Shown here piece by piece: positions 55,924 to 64,000 of a DNA stretch of 64,000 nt. A program made the position numbers and the translations under genes. Position 1 is the first letter of the stretch; each line of letters starts with the position of its first letter. The stretch is from Acidiferrobacterales bacterium (GTDB lineage: Bacteria; Pseudomonadota; Gammaproteobacteria; Arenicellales; JAJDZL01): contig JAPPIB010000054.1 in assembly GCA_028820695.1 (NCBI GenBank), forward strand, positions 1-64,000, read 5' to 3'. Under the pieces are notes generated by a model that was given only the letters and a program-made list of their open reading frames with translations, had not been told where the DNA came from and did no database searches.

Positions 55924-56874
55924 ATGCTGAACCCTGAATGGAACGATGAAAGAATCGAAGACTATCTCAAGTCCCTGGATTGCTGGCAAGGTGACATCAT
56001 TATCGAGCCACTTGTCGGAGGCCTGTGCAACAAGAGTTTTGTGGTCACCGATGGCGACGTAAGGTCGGTCGCCAGAATCGGTTCTGACATACCTGTACAC
56101 GGCATCATGCAGACTTCGGTTCAAGCTTCGATGCAGGCTGCGGCAGATATCGGAGTCAGCCCGAAAGTTCACTATACCGAAAGGTCACTCGTCATTCTGG
56201 ATTTTCTGCCAGGTGGAAGCCTGCGACCGGAGGACATGGAGGGAAACCCTGCGAACTGCGAAAAAATCGTGCGTGTTTTGAAACGGCTGCATGAGGGGTC
56301 GGATCATGTACACGGTGCCCTCACCTATTTCTGGCCGTTTCAGGTCATCCGCAATTATGTGGAAATCGGCACTCGGAAGAATTCCCGGCTGACCGATCAG
56401 TTTTCCGAGTTGGTTCGGGTCAACAATCTTCTGGAAGGCAATATTCGAAGTTACCTGCCGGTTCTGACACATAACGATGCGGTTCCACAAAACTTCATGT
56501 TTGACGAATCCAGTGAGGTCTGGCTGATCGACTGGGATTACGGTGGCTATGGACATCCGATGTTCGATCTCGTCGGTGTCAGTTGTAATGCGGACATGAG
56601 CGAGGGTTCGGAGCGTGAGCTGTTCGAAATGTACTATGGCACGATCGATGAGGACTTGGACCGACAGCTTGTGGCATTCAAATTGGTACTGAATCTTCGC
56701 GAGTACATGTGGGGAATGGTTCAGGAAGTGACATCCGATCTCGACAGCGACAATGTTGCTGCATCCATGACCGATCTGTATCCGGACCAGGAAGCCGGTT
56801 ATGAGGGATATACAAACATGAACAGGGATCGTTTTGAAAGCAATTGGAAACGGTACTGCCACATATTCGAATGA
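55924..56874 (+). CDS. Choline/ethanolamine kinase-like phosphotransferase
   Basis: About 316 residues of the APH/choline kinase family. Catalytic motifs are LTHNDAVPQNFMF (HND and the Asn) and WLIDWDYGGYG (metal Asp); the N-lobe has LVGGLCNKSFVV. ATG at 55924 with GAGGAG ten bases upstream is preferred over an upstream TTG. It stands upstream of a betaine-type transporter, which makes choline or a related amino alcohol a reasonable substrate. Licorice-type LicA kinases have the same motifs. No sugar nucleotide partner was seen, and substrate assignment is an inference. Confidence 0.82.
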   Translation: MLNPEWNDERIEDYLKSLDCWQGDIIIEPLVGGLCNKSFVVTDGDVRSVARIGSDIPVHGIMQTSVQASMQAAADIGVSPKVHYTERSLVILDFLPGGSLRPEDMEGNPANCEKIVRVLKRLHEGSDHVHGALTYFWPFQVIRNYVEIGTRKNSRLTDQFSELVRVNNLLEGNIRSYLPVLTHNDAVPQNFMFDESSEVWLIDWDYGGYGHPMFDLVGVSCNADMSEGSERELFEMYYGTIDEDLDRQLVAFKLVLNLREYMWGMVQEVTSDLDSDNVAASMTDLYPDQEAGYEGYTNMNRDRFESNWKRYCHIFE

Positions 56875-57023
56875 TGGTGAAACGAATTCATTTACCGGAA
56901 ATTCTCACGCGGTAATGTTCCCGCTTGCATTTGCTAAAATGTAATTTCGGACTGTATGCGCAAGTCAGCATGCGGTTGCTGGAAAAACTTAATTTGCGAT
57001 CCGAAAGGATGGAGGTATCCAAC

Positions 57024-57974
57024 ATGCAAAAGTACATTTGTAATGCTTTAGTAGCTTGTTTTGCTGTGGTCTTATCCTATGTTCCAATCGCTTCGGCCGA
57101 GGTCGAATCGACAGACCCGATAAAGATTACCTGGCACGACTGGACCGGGCAGTTTATCACCGCTACGATGGTCGGTGAGATTCTCAAATCAATGGGATAC
57201 AGCGTAGAGTATGTACCCGCCGATTACATCGCACAGTTCGTCGGACTTGAATCCGGCGATCTTCATGTCGCGGTGGAGATCTGGGAGACCACGGGAAAGG
57301 ATGCCCTTGAAGCTTCACTTGCAACCGGCAAGACCGTTGATCTTGGCGAGACAGGCATGGATGCGATTGAAGAATGGTGGTATCCCTTGTATATGAAGGA
57401 AAAGTGCCCTGGATTGCCTGACTGGACAGCCTTGAATGGTTGTGCCGAGGCATTCTCGACACCTGAAACCCATCCCCGCGGTCGATATCTTGGCGGGCCC
57501 GTGACTTGGAGCGGCTATGACGACGAGCGGGCTGAGTCACTTGGACTGGATTACGACGTAGTCCATGCCGGCACAGATGCAGCTCTGTTTGCAGAGATTG
57601 AATCGGCTTACCAGCGAGGAGCGCCGATCTTGGCCTGGGTCTATGCCCCACACTGGGCACCGGCAAAATACGAAGGTGAGTGGGTTGAGTTTCCACGCTA
57701 CACGGACGAATGCTACAACGACCCGTCATGGGGAGGCAATCCCGATATGGCATATGATTGCGGCAAACCCAGAGGATGGATCAAGGCGGTCGGCTGGGCT
57801 GGCGGCGAGCAAAAGTGGCCCAAAGCCTATCAGGCGATCCGAAATTTCACGATTGACAATGACCTGATGAGTTCCCTGATTATCAAGGTGGACCTTGAGG
57901 GAATGTCTGTCGAGGATGTTGTCGCTGATTGGTTGGCCAACAACGAGTCTGTGTGGAAAGCCTGGACAATGTAA
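57024..57974 (+). CDS. Betaine-type ABC substrate-binding protein (OpuAC/ProX-like)
   Basis: About 316 residues from ATG 57024, with GGAGG at 57011-57015. The signal peptide MQKYICNALVACFAVVLSYV ends near ASAEVES. The mature part begins ITWHDWTGQFITATMVGEIL, with VEIWETTGKDALEA, GGPVTWSGYDDE and WAGGEQKWPKAYQAIRNF, rich in Trp as needed for a quaternary-ammonium cage. It contains several Cys pairs not seen in the other two binding proteins of the window, to which it is only distantly related. First gene of the second importer; a terminator-like hairpin follows. Confidence 0.87.
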   Translation: MQKYICNALVACFAVVLSYVPIASAEVESTDPIKITWHDWTGQFITATMVGEILKSMGYSVEYVPADYIAQFVGLESGDLHVAVEIWETTGKDALEASLATGKTVDLGETGMDAIEEWWYPLYMKEKCPGLPDWTALNGCAEAFSTPETHPRGRYLGGPVTWSGYDDERAESLGLDYDVVHAGTDAALFAEIESAYQRGAPILAWVYAPHWAPAKYEGEWVEFPRYTDECYNDPSWGGNPDMAYDCGKPRGWIKAVGWAGGEQKWPKAYQAIRNFTIDNDLMSSLIIKVDLEGMSVEDVVADWLANNESVWKAWTM

Positions 57975-58001
57975 ATGTAGCGAATTGACACCTCTGATAA
58001 G

Positions 58002-58040
58002 AACGCGCCAGCACCCATTGGCCGGTTCTGGCGCGTTTTT
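58002..58040 (+). terminator. Attenuating terminator between binding protein and ATPase genes
   Basis: Ten-base GC-rich arms AACGCGCCAG (58002-58011) and CTGGCGCGTT (58028-58037) around a 16-base loop, ending in five T (58036-58040). It lies 27 bases after the binding-protein stop and 42 bases before the ATPase start. Partial readthrough would give more binding protein than transporter. Confidence 0.8.
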
Positions 58041-58082
58041 GCTTTCATGGGCAATCAATTGAATTGAATCCAAAACGACGCC

Positions 58083-59108
58083 ATGCCCGAGTCTGATGCC
58101 ATCCTGACCTGCCAGAATGTCTGGAAGCTGTTCGGCAAGGACGCGGAGCGCTTTCTGTCCGTTGAATCCAACATCGATGACGCTGCGCTGTCATCGGCCG
58201 GATTGATCGGTGCCGTACGCGATGCGAATATTGAAGTCGCCGAAGGCGAGATATTTGTCATCATGGGATTGTCAGGTTCTGGAAAATCGACATTGCTCCG
58301 ATGTCTCTCGCGCCTGATTGAGCCCACGTCAGGTGTGATCGAGTTTGAAGGTGAGAATCTTCTCGATCGGACCGAGAATCAGATGATTGAGATACGACGA
58401 CACAAAATGGGCATGGTATTCCAGCATTTTGCCCTGATGCCGCATCTGACAGTTCTCGGTAATGTTGCCTTTCCTTTGGAAGTACAAGGGGTCGACAAGA
58501 AAAACAGAGAAGAGCGCGCACACGAGGTGATCAAACTGGTGGGTCTGAAAGGTCGGGAATCGTACTATCCCAGAGAGTTGTCAGGCGGTCAGCAGCAGCG
58601 CGTCGGCATTGCCCGATCCCTTTCAGTTGAACCCAAGATATGGTTTCTGGATGAACCGTTTTCTGCGTTGGACCCCTTGATCCGACGGGAAATGCAAGAT
58701 GAGTTTCTCAAGATCCAGTCAGTGCTCAACAAGACCATTGTGTTTATCACACACGATTTTAACGAAGCGATTCGACTTGCTGATCGGATCGCCATTATGA
58801 AAAGCGGTCTGATCATCCAGGTCGGAACACCCGAGGAACTGGTATTGCATCCGGCCGACAGCTATGTCGAAGAATTTACCAACGATCTCACACGTTCGAA
58901 AGTTTTTTCTGCGCGAACTGTAATGAAGGACAAGCCTCCGAATACAGTGACGGGAGGGAGCGTTCTGCAGACCACCAAGGTCGATGAGCTGGCCGAAGAG
59001 CTGATCAACTCAGAACGACCGTATGATGTCGTCGACAGTGAGGGTGAGATCCTGGGAATGATCACACGTGAGGATGTGATCAACGTCCTCGTCAACAAGT
59101 CTACCTAG
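58083..59108 (+). CDS. proV: Betaine-type ABC ATP-binding protein (ProV-like), second system
   Basis: A 341-residue ATPase with Walker A GLSGSGKSTLLRCLSRL (about residue 62), signature LSGGQQQRVGIARSL (about 167), Walker B WFLDEPFSALDPLIRRE and HDFNEAIRLADRIAIM. A short CBS-like tail ends with MITREDVINVLVNKST. It is the same family as the ATPase at 5890 but clearly a separate lineage. The permease gene begins 11 bases downstream. Confidence 0.92.
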   Translation: MPESDAILTCQNVWKLFGKDAERFLSVESNIDDAALSSAGLIGAVRDANIEVAEGEIFVIMGLSGSGKSTLLRCLSRLIEPTSGVIEFEGENLLDRTENQMIEIRRHKMGMVFQHFALMPHLTVLGNVAFPLEVQGVDKKNREERAHEVIKLVGLKGRESYYPRELSGGQQQRVGIARSLSVEPKIWFLDEPFSALDPLIRREMQDEFLKIQSVLNKTIVFITHDFNEAIRLADRIAIMKSGLIIQVGTPEELVLHPADSYVEEFTNDLTRSKVFSARTVMKDKPPNTVTGGSVLQTTKVDELAEELINSERPYDVVDSEGEILGMITREDVINVLVNKST

Positions 59109-59119
59109 ATCCCAGCGAA

Positions 59120-61147
59120 ATGACCGGTGCTTCAGTTCAAGCTCGACTCACTCTTGCACGATCGAAACAAATTGCTTTATGGCTGTTGGCGTTTGCGATC
59201 ATCGCCGTTATCTGGTTAGGTGGTGAACTATGGCCTTGGGCGGTAAAGGCACCGAAGGAACTCAGCTGGAAGATTGAGAGTCTGGGTAGCTGCACATCGG
59301 TGCGCTATTGTGTCACAGGCTTCATGAAATGGCTGGTTGGAGACGAAGCCTATGTCTTCCCCTGGACCTTCAAGGAATTCACTCGGGCTATCGCTGCCGG
59401 AATCGAACTCCCCTATCAGTTTATTAAATCTCTCCTGGTTGCCGGCTTCACCATCCCCGTGGGTGAAGGGCAATCATGGCAGACTCCCCCGCTGTCATGG
59501 CTGGGCATCACAATCGTCATGACTTGGGTTGCCTATCGTCTCAAGGACTGGACTTTGGCATTGATGGTCTTTCTGTGTATCGGCTACATCACGATCTTCG
59601 GTCACTGGGAAAGCGCAACGATCACCTTGTCCTCTATCGCTGTCGCAGTTCCGATTGGAGTGATCATCGGAATCAGTTTTGGCATTCTGGGCTATCGTTA
59701 TCCAACGTTCGAACGGGCGATCACCCCGATACTCGATCTGATGCAGACGGTTCCGATCTTTGCCTATTTGGTACCAGTTCTGTTCTTGTTTGGCTTCGGC
59801 CCGGTATCCGCCATAACGGCAACCGTTATTTACGCAACACCACCCATGGTTCGAATTACCATGCTGGCACTGCGGACTGTTCCGACCGATATCAAGGAAT
59901 TCGGCAAGATGGTCGGGTGCACAAGACGTCAGATGACATGGCGAGTCCTCATACCATCGGCGAAACCGGGTCTGATGGTTGGTGTGAACCAGGTCATCAT
60001 GCTATCGCTGAATATGGTGATTATCGCCTCCATGATTGGTGCCGGTGGATTGGGATTCGATGTGCTTGCATCCTTGAGACGCCAGGCGATCGGAGATGGG
60101 TTGGAAGCTGGTATTGCCATTACGTTGATTGCAATTGTCGTTGATCGTCTGACACAAGCGTGGGCAGCACAGGCACCGGAAATGTACAGCGAATCCGACG
60201 ATACACGGAGCAATCGTACCAGGTTTCTCCTTGTTGTGTTCACTGTGCTGGCAATTACGACCACAGTCGGATTCGCACTGCCATTTTTCGCCCAGTGGCC
60301 GGAAGTCTGGGAGGTGACAACCGGGCAGTTCTGGAATGATCTTGTCAAATGGATCAACATCAACTTCTTTGAGCAGCTCGAGGCGGTCAAGATTTTCATT
60401 CTGCTGAATATCCTGAAACCGGTAAAGTCGTTCCTGCTGAATTTGCCCTGGCCGGGAGTACTCATCTTGCTGGGACTGGCCGGGTATCAACTCGGCGGTC
60501 CGAAGCTTGCTCTGCTGGTTGTTTCGCTCGCCGGGTTCATATTGATTACAGGGCAATGGACAAAAGCGATGATCACGGTGTATCTGTGCGGGATCTCCGT
60601 CGTATTTGCGTCCATCATCGGTATGGCGGTCGGACTGATCGCTTCGGGTTCAACCCGGGTCAAGAAAGTGGTGATTATTCTGATTGATACCTTGCAAACG
60701 TTACCGAGTTTCGTATATCTGCTGCCCGTGGTCATGCTGTTCAGGGTTGGTGATTTTTCAGCTATGGTCGCCGTCGTCCTGTATGCATTGCCACCGGCGG
60801 TGCGATACACGATATATGGAATTGAACAGATATCCGCATCTTTGATCGAAGCTGCGAAAACCTCCGGTTGTACGAAAGTTCAGACACTGACCAAGGTTCA
60901 GATTCGTCTTGCATGGCCGGAAATCATGCTGGGTGTCAACCAGACTGTCATGTTTGCCCTATCGATGCTGGTTATCACCGCTCTGGTCGGCACGCGCGAT
61001 CTCGGTCAGGAGGTGTATATCGCATTGACCAAGGCGGATACCGGCCGAGGCTTGGTCGCTGGACTTTCGGTCGCCTTCATCGCAATCATTACTGATCGTT
61101 TGATATCAGCTGCCGCCAGACGGCGCAAACAGGCTTTGGGTATATAG
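59120..61147 (+). CDS. Betaine-type ABC permease with two permease domains in one chain
   Basis: A 675-residue membrane protein in which a ProW-type domain occurs twice. Domain 1 (about residues 165-355) has ILDLMQTVPIFAYLVPVLFL and EFGKMVGCTRRQMTWRVLIP. Domain 2 (about 480-670) has LIDTLQTLPSFVYLLPVVML and EAAKTSGCTKVQTLTKVQIR. Each is preceded by its own N-terminal helix set. One polypeptide may therefore form the whole translocation pore that usually needs two copies of ProW. Tandem-domain permeases exist in other proteobacterial betaine/TMAO systems. Coupled to the ATPase gene by an 11-base gap. Confidence 0.88.
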   Translation: MTGASVQARLTLARSKQIALWLLAFAIIAVIWLGGELWPWAVKAPKELSWKIESLGSCTSVRYCVTGFMKWLVGDEAYVFPWTFKEFTRAIAAGIELPYQFIKSLLVAGFTIPVGEGQSWQTPPLSWLGITIVMTWVAYRLKDWTLALMVFLCIGYITIFGHWESATITLSSIAVAVPIGVIIGISFGILGYRYPTFERAITPILDLMQTVPIFAYLVPVLFLFGFGPVSAITATVIYATPPMVRITMLALRTVPTDIKEFGKMVGCTRRQMTWRVLIPSAKPGLMVGVNQVIMLSLNMVIIASMIGAGGLGFDVLASLRRQAIGDGLEAGIAITLIAIVVDRLTQAWAAQAPEMYSESDDTRSNRTRFLLVVFTVLAITTTVGFALPFFAQWPEVWEVTTGQFWNDLVKWININFFEQLEAVKIFILLNILKPVKSFLLNLPWPGVLILLGLAGYQLGGPKLALLVVSLAGFILITGQWTKAMITVYLCGISVVFASIIGMAVGLIASGSTRVKKVVIILIDTLQTLPSFVYLLPVVMLFRVGDFSAMVAVVLYALPPAVRYTIYGIEQISASLIEAAKTSGCTKVQTLTKVQIRLAWPEIMLGVNQTVMFALSMLVITALVGTRDLGQEVYIALTKADTGRGLVAGLSVAFIAIITDRLISAAARRRKQALGI

Positions 61148-61161
61148 GGTAATCACAGAAA

Positions 61162-63615
61162 ATGAGCAACGCGGCACTTCCAGGCCATCGCAGGATTGTC
61201 ATTATCGGTGGCGGAATCATCGGGTCATCGACCGCCTATCATCTGGCACAACTCGGAGAAACCGACTGTATTGTGCTTGAGCAGGGAAAGCTGACAAACG
61301 GATCTACGTGGCATGCGGCGGGTCTGGTCGGACAGCTTCGTAACAACGCGAACGTCACCCAGCTTCTCAACTATTCCGTTGAACTCTATGATCGGCTGGA
61401 GCAAGAGACAGGACAGGCAACCGGCTGGAAGATGAATGGCGGACTTCGCCTTGCCTGCAACTCCGATCGCGTAACAGAAATCAAAAGACAAATCACCATG
61501 GCTCGGTCATTCGGTCTCGAAATGCATTTTCTGACACCGCAGGAAGTGCTGGATCTATGCCCGGTGATCAACATTGATGATTTGGCCGGCGCAGCTTATT
61601 TGCCGACTGACGGTCAGGTAAACCCAGCGGATCTCACACAGGCTTTGGCCAAGGGTGCCCGGTCAAAAGGCATCAGGTTTTACGAAGACTGTGGTGTTAC
61701 CGCAATAACGACAACAAACGGGCGGGTAAATGGTCTCGATACCAGTCATGGTCATATCGATTGCGAAATCATCGTCAACTGCGCGGGAATGTGGTCGCGG
61801 TCAATCGGCAAGATGGCTGGTGTAAACGTTCCGATCGTGCCAATGAAGCATCATTACATCGTCACTGGCAAGGTTCAAGGCGTGCGGACAGGCATGCCAA
61901 CGATACGGGACCCGGACCGGTTGATCTACTTCAAGGAAGATGTCGGTGGATTGGTATTCGGAGGATATGAACTGAACCCAAAACGATGGGAAGTCAGCCA
62001 ACCACCGGACGATTTCTACTTTACGCTACTGGACTTCGAGATCGATCATTTCGAGCCTTTGATGGAGGCTGGTTTGAATCGAATTCCCGCCATGGGAGAT
62101 GCAGACACCAAGCAGATGATCTGCGGGCCGGAGTCATTCACGCCTGATGGCAACTTCATTCTCGGTGAGTCACCGCAAGTCAAGAATTTCTTCATTGGTA
62201 CCGGGTTCAATGCTTTCGGTATTGCCAGTGCAGGCGGTGCCGGCAAGGCGTTAGCGCAATGGATATCAGCCGGCGCTCCCCCGATGGATCTGGGCCAGGT
62301 TGATATCAGACGATTTGGAAAAGTGCATCAAAGCGATGATTGGATCGCATCGAGAACGGTCGAACTTTGCTCGAAGCACTACACGATGGGTTGGCCGCAT
62401 GAGGAGCATACAAGCGCTCGTCCCCGTTACAGATCGGTACTTTATGATGCGCTTCGGGATTTCAATGCAAGTTTCGGTGAGAAACTCGGTTGGGAGCGAC
62501 CAAACTGGTTCGCGCCCGATGGTATGGAGCCGATAGACTCACCATCGTTCGGACGGGCGAACTGGTTTGAATACGTAGGTTTGGAGCACCGCGCTGTCCG
62601 AGAAAAGGTTGGTGTCATTGACCAATCATCGTTCGCGAAGTTTATGTTGGAAGGAAATCATGCCGCAATGGCGCTTGAAAGCATCTGTTCCAGCCGAATT
62701 GACCGGCCGGTAGGCTCGGTCATCTACACGCAGATGCTCAATCCGGCGGGCGGCATCGAGTGTGACGTTACTGTGACTAGACTGCAAGAAAATCGCTTCA
62801 TCATTGTCGCGGGTACCGGATATGCCTCTCATCACTTCTACCACATAAAGAACAAAATTCCAACTTCCTTGACTGAAGTTTCTCTCACAGAAGTCACCGA
62901 ACAGTATTCAACACTGTCATTGTCAGGACCGAATTCAAGACTGTTGTTACAGACGATTACCGAACAGGATATGTCTGCAAGCGCGTTTCCATTCCTGACC
63001 AGCCAGATCATCGAAATCGCCGGAAGTCATTTGATTGCGATTCGAGTCTCTTTTGCTGGCGAGCTTGGTTGGGAGTTGCATGTTCCAGTCGACGATACAT
63101 TGAAAGTTTTCCAAGACCTCATCGACGCAGGCAAAGACTACGAATTGACGCACGTGGGCTATCGGGCACTGGAGTCGCTCAGGCTGGAAAAGGGTTTCAG
63201 ATCGCTAGGTGCCGATATTGGACCGGATTTCACGCCGCTTGAAGCCGGGATGCGAAAGTTGGTCAAGTTAAGGTCTGGCCTGCCATTTGTTGGTCGGGAA
63301 GCACTGGTCAGGCAAAGCAATGATGTACTGCAGCGCAGACTGGCTTGCTTTACGACGCAAGACCCGGATCTTTCTCTGCTTGGTCGGGAAACGATTTATC
63401 GAAATGGAATTCGCGTCGGTTGGACGACCAGTGCGGGATGGGGATATACCGTGAACAAGAATATCGCCTACGGCTATGTGCGCCATGAGGACGGCGTGCC
63501 CGACGAATTTCTCTACGATGGCACTTACGAACTCGAAGTTGAAGAAGTCAGAATACCAGTTGAAGTCGAAGCAGAGAGTCTATACGACCCGACTTCCAGC
63601 AGGATGAGAGCATAA
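61162..63615 (+). CDS. Dimethylglycine/sarcosine dehydrogenase-like flavoprotein with GcvT domain
   Basis: An 817-residue enzyme. The N-terminal FAD domain has IGGGIIGSSTAYHLAQLG (residues 15-32) and GSTWHAAGLVGQLR, whose His is the covalent FAD site in mammalian dimethylglycine dehydrogenase. The C-terminal half (from about residue 430) is a glycine-cleavage T-protein-like folate domain with SGPNSRLLLQ, ELGWELHVPVD and EAGMRKLVKLRSGLPFVGRE. It demethylates N-methylglycines and passes the one-carbon unit to tetrahydrofolate. It begins 14 bases after the permease and belongs to the same operon, tying uptake to breakdown of betaine-derived amines. Confidence 0.92.
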   Translation: MSNAALPGHRRIVIIGGGIIGSSTAYHLAQLGETDCIVLEQGKLTNGSTWHAAGLVGQLRNNANVTQLLNYSVELYDRLEQETGQATGWKMNGGLRLACNSDRVTEIKRQITMARSFGLEMHFLTPQEVLDLCPVINIDDLAGAAYLPTDGQVNPADLTQALAKGARSKGIRFYEDCGVTAITTTNGRVNGLDTSHGHIDCEIIVNCAGMWSRSIGKMAGVNVPIVPMKHHYIVTGKVQGVRTGMPTIRDPDRLIYFKEDVGGLVFGGYELNPKRWEVSQPPDDFYFTLLDFEIDHFEPLMEAGLNRIPAMGDADTKQMICGPESFTPDGNFILGESPQVKNFFIGTGFNAFGIASAGGAGKALAQWISAGAPPMDLGQVDIRRFGKVHQSDDWIASRTVELCSKHYTMGWPHEEHTSARPRYRSVLYDALRDFNASFGEKLGWERPNWFAPDGMEPIDSPSFGRANWFEYVGLEHRAVREKVGVIDQSSFAKFMLEGNHAAMALESICSSRIDRPVGSVIYTQMLNPAGGIECDVTVTRLQENRFIIVAGTGYASHHFYHIKNKIPTSLTEVSLTEVTEQYSTLSLSGPNSRLLLQTITEQDMSASAFPFLTSQIIEIAGSHLIAIRVSFAGELGWELHVPVDDTLKVFQDLIDAGKDYELTHVGYRALESLRLEKGFRSLGADIGPDFTPLEAGMRKLVKLRSGLPFVGREALVRQSNDVLQRRLACFTTQDPDLSLLGRETIYRNGIRVGWTTSAGWGYTVNKNIAYGYVRHEDGVPDEFLYDGTYELEVEEVRIPVEVEAESLYDPTSSRMRA

Positions 63616-63730
63616 CGGCGATGGTGGTCGAATCAAACACAGGTAGTCAAGACACCGCATTCGCTCCACTACCGAACAATACTGTGTGGTCGATGGTTGC
63701 GGTCTGTAACAACCTGCTGTTTGGATTTCA

Positions 63731-63749
63731 GTCCGCACAGCATGCGGAC
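63731..63749. terminator. Hairpin after the dehydrogenase operon
   Basis: Arms GTCCGCA (63731-63737) and TGCGGAC (63743-63749) with a five-base loop, 116 bases after the dehydrogenase stop and 34 bases before tRNA-Asn on the opposite strand. No clear T-run, so weak. Confidence 0.4.
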
Positions 63750-63782
63750 GAATTGAAACTGTGAGAATCGACAGATGAAATA

Positions 63783-63858
63783 TGGCTCCCCGGGACGGGA
63801 TCGAACCGCCGACAAGATGGTTAACAGCCACCTGCTCTGCCTGCTGAGCTACCGGGGA
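63783..63858 (-). tRNA. tRNA-Asn (GTT)
   Basis: 76 bases on the minus strand: acceptor TCCCCGG/CCGGGGA, D arm TAGCTCAGCAGGCAGAGCA, anticodon stem GGTGG/CCATC with loop CTGTTAA (anticodon GTT), T loop TTCGATC and encoded CCA. Nothing recognisable lies in the last 142 bases of the window beyond it, apart from an eight-base inverted repeat at 63880-63908. Confidence 0.97.
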
Positions 63859-64000
63859 ACGGCACGTAGATAATGAATACGATTTCCCCTCGTAAAAAAA
63901 GGAAATCGCAGTCACTGACAATAATTTTATTATGATTTCAAAAATATCTATGAACTTATTTTCTGGTGATGTTGATGACACTGACCGATAGTTTGCAGCA

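Noticed and set aside
63580-63981. 133-codon minus-strand frame across tRNA-Asn
   Set aside because: It runs through the tRNA gene, where such frames arise by chance.

Overview
The window looks like chromosomal DNA of a gammaproteobacterium with intermediate GC content. The main evidence is gene order. The block rne / rluC / maf(yceF) / rpmF / plsX / fabH / fabG / acpP / fabF / mltG / tmk / holB / tatD (11.5-24.5 kb) and the block thrS / infC / rpmI / rplT / pheS / pheT / ihfA / merR / tRNA-Pro (31.8-39.2 kb) follow the order known from Escherichia coli and its relatives. Several usual members are absent: fabD, yceD, pabC and the pilZ gene. No prophage, intact insertion sequence or CRISPR array was seen. 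The species cannot be named from sequence reading alone.

Layout. 0-1.1 kb: a decayed edge with a truncated DNA methyltransferase carrying a 12-base homopolymer, an IS1595-type transposase remnant and a DnaQ-like exonuclease remnant. 1.1-5.8 kb: a NodU-type carbamoyltransferase, an agmatinase-family ureohydrolase and an aldehyde dehydrogenase. 5.9-11.4 kb: a compatible-solute (ProU/OpuA-type) ABC system with ATPase, a permease carrying an extra N-terminal domain, and two tandem paralogous binding proteins on the opposite strand. 11.5-25.3 kb: housekeeping genes for lipid synthesis, replication, RNA decay and RNA modification. 25.5-31.8 kb: recJ, hom, an Mth938-like protein, then an amidinotransferase / YqaA / NlpD-like run. 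31.8-39.2 kb: the translation and IHF cluster. 39.5-41.2 kb: an aquaporin and an unrecognised protein. 41.2-50.1 kb: a polyol (mannitol/sorbitol type) regulon. 50.2-52.4 kb: a small accessory patch next to tRNA-Val, with a nuclease-domain fragment and a solitary DNA methyltransferase. 52.4-55.7 kb: uvrB and an aspartate-type aminotransferase. 55.9-63.6 kb: a choline-kinase-like protein, a second betaine-type ABC system with a double permease, and a dimethylglycine dehydrogenase-like enzyme. tRNA-Asn lies at the right end.

How the genes work together. Two betaine-type importers and a dimethylglycine/sarcosine dehydrogenase point to methylated amines serving as osmolytes and as carbon, nitrogen and one-carbon sources. 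The polyol locus forms a complete route: binding-protein import, oxidation by mannitol 2-dehydrogenase to fructose, and phosphorylation by a PfkB fructokinase, probably under a ROK repressor. In both solute operons that begin with the binding-protein gene, a strong hairpin follows that gene, as expected if the binding protein is made in excess.

The most unusual observations are: an infC gene with no ATG, GTG or TTG usable as start and an ACG placed ideally after a Shine-Dalgarno; a sorbitol dehydrogenase gene shrunk to 54 codons with its overlaps to both neighbours kept; a DUF2628-like domain fused to a ProW permease; paralogous binding-protein genes ending in terminators whose stems appear to covary; and an uncharacterised 290-residue protein with a cysteine-rich tail. 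No complete new defence or mobile system could be demonstrated.
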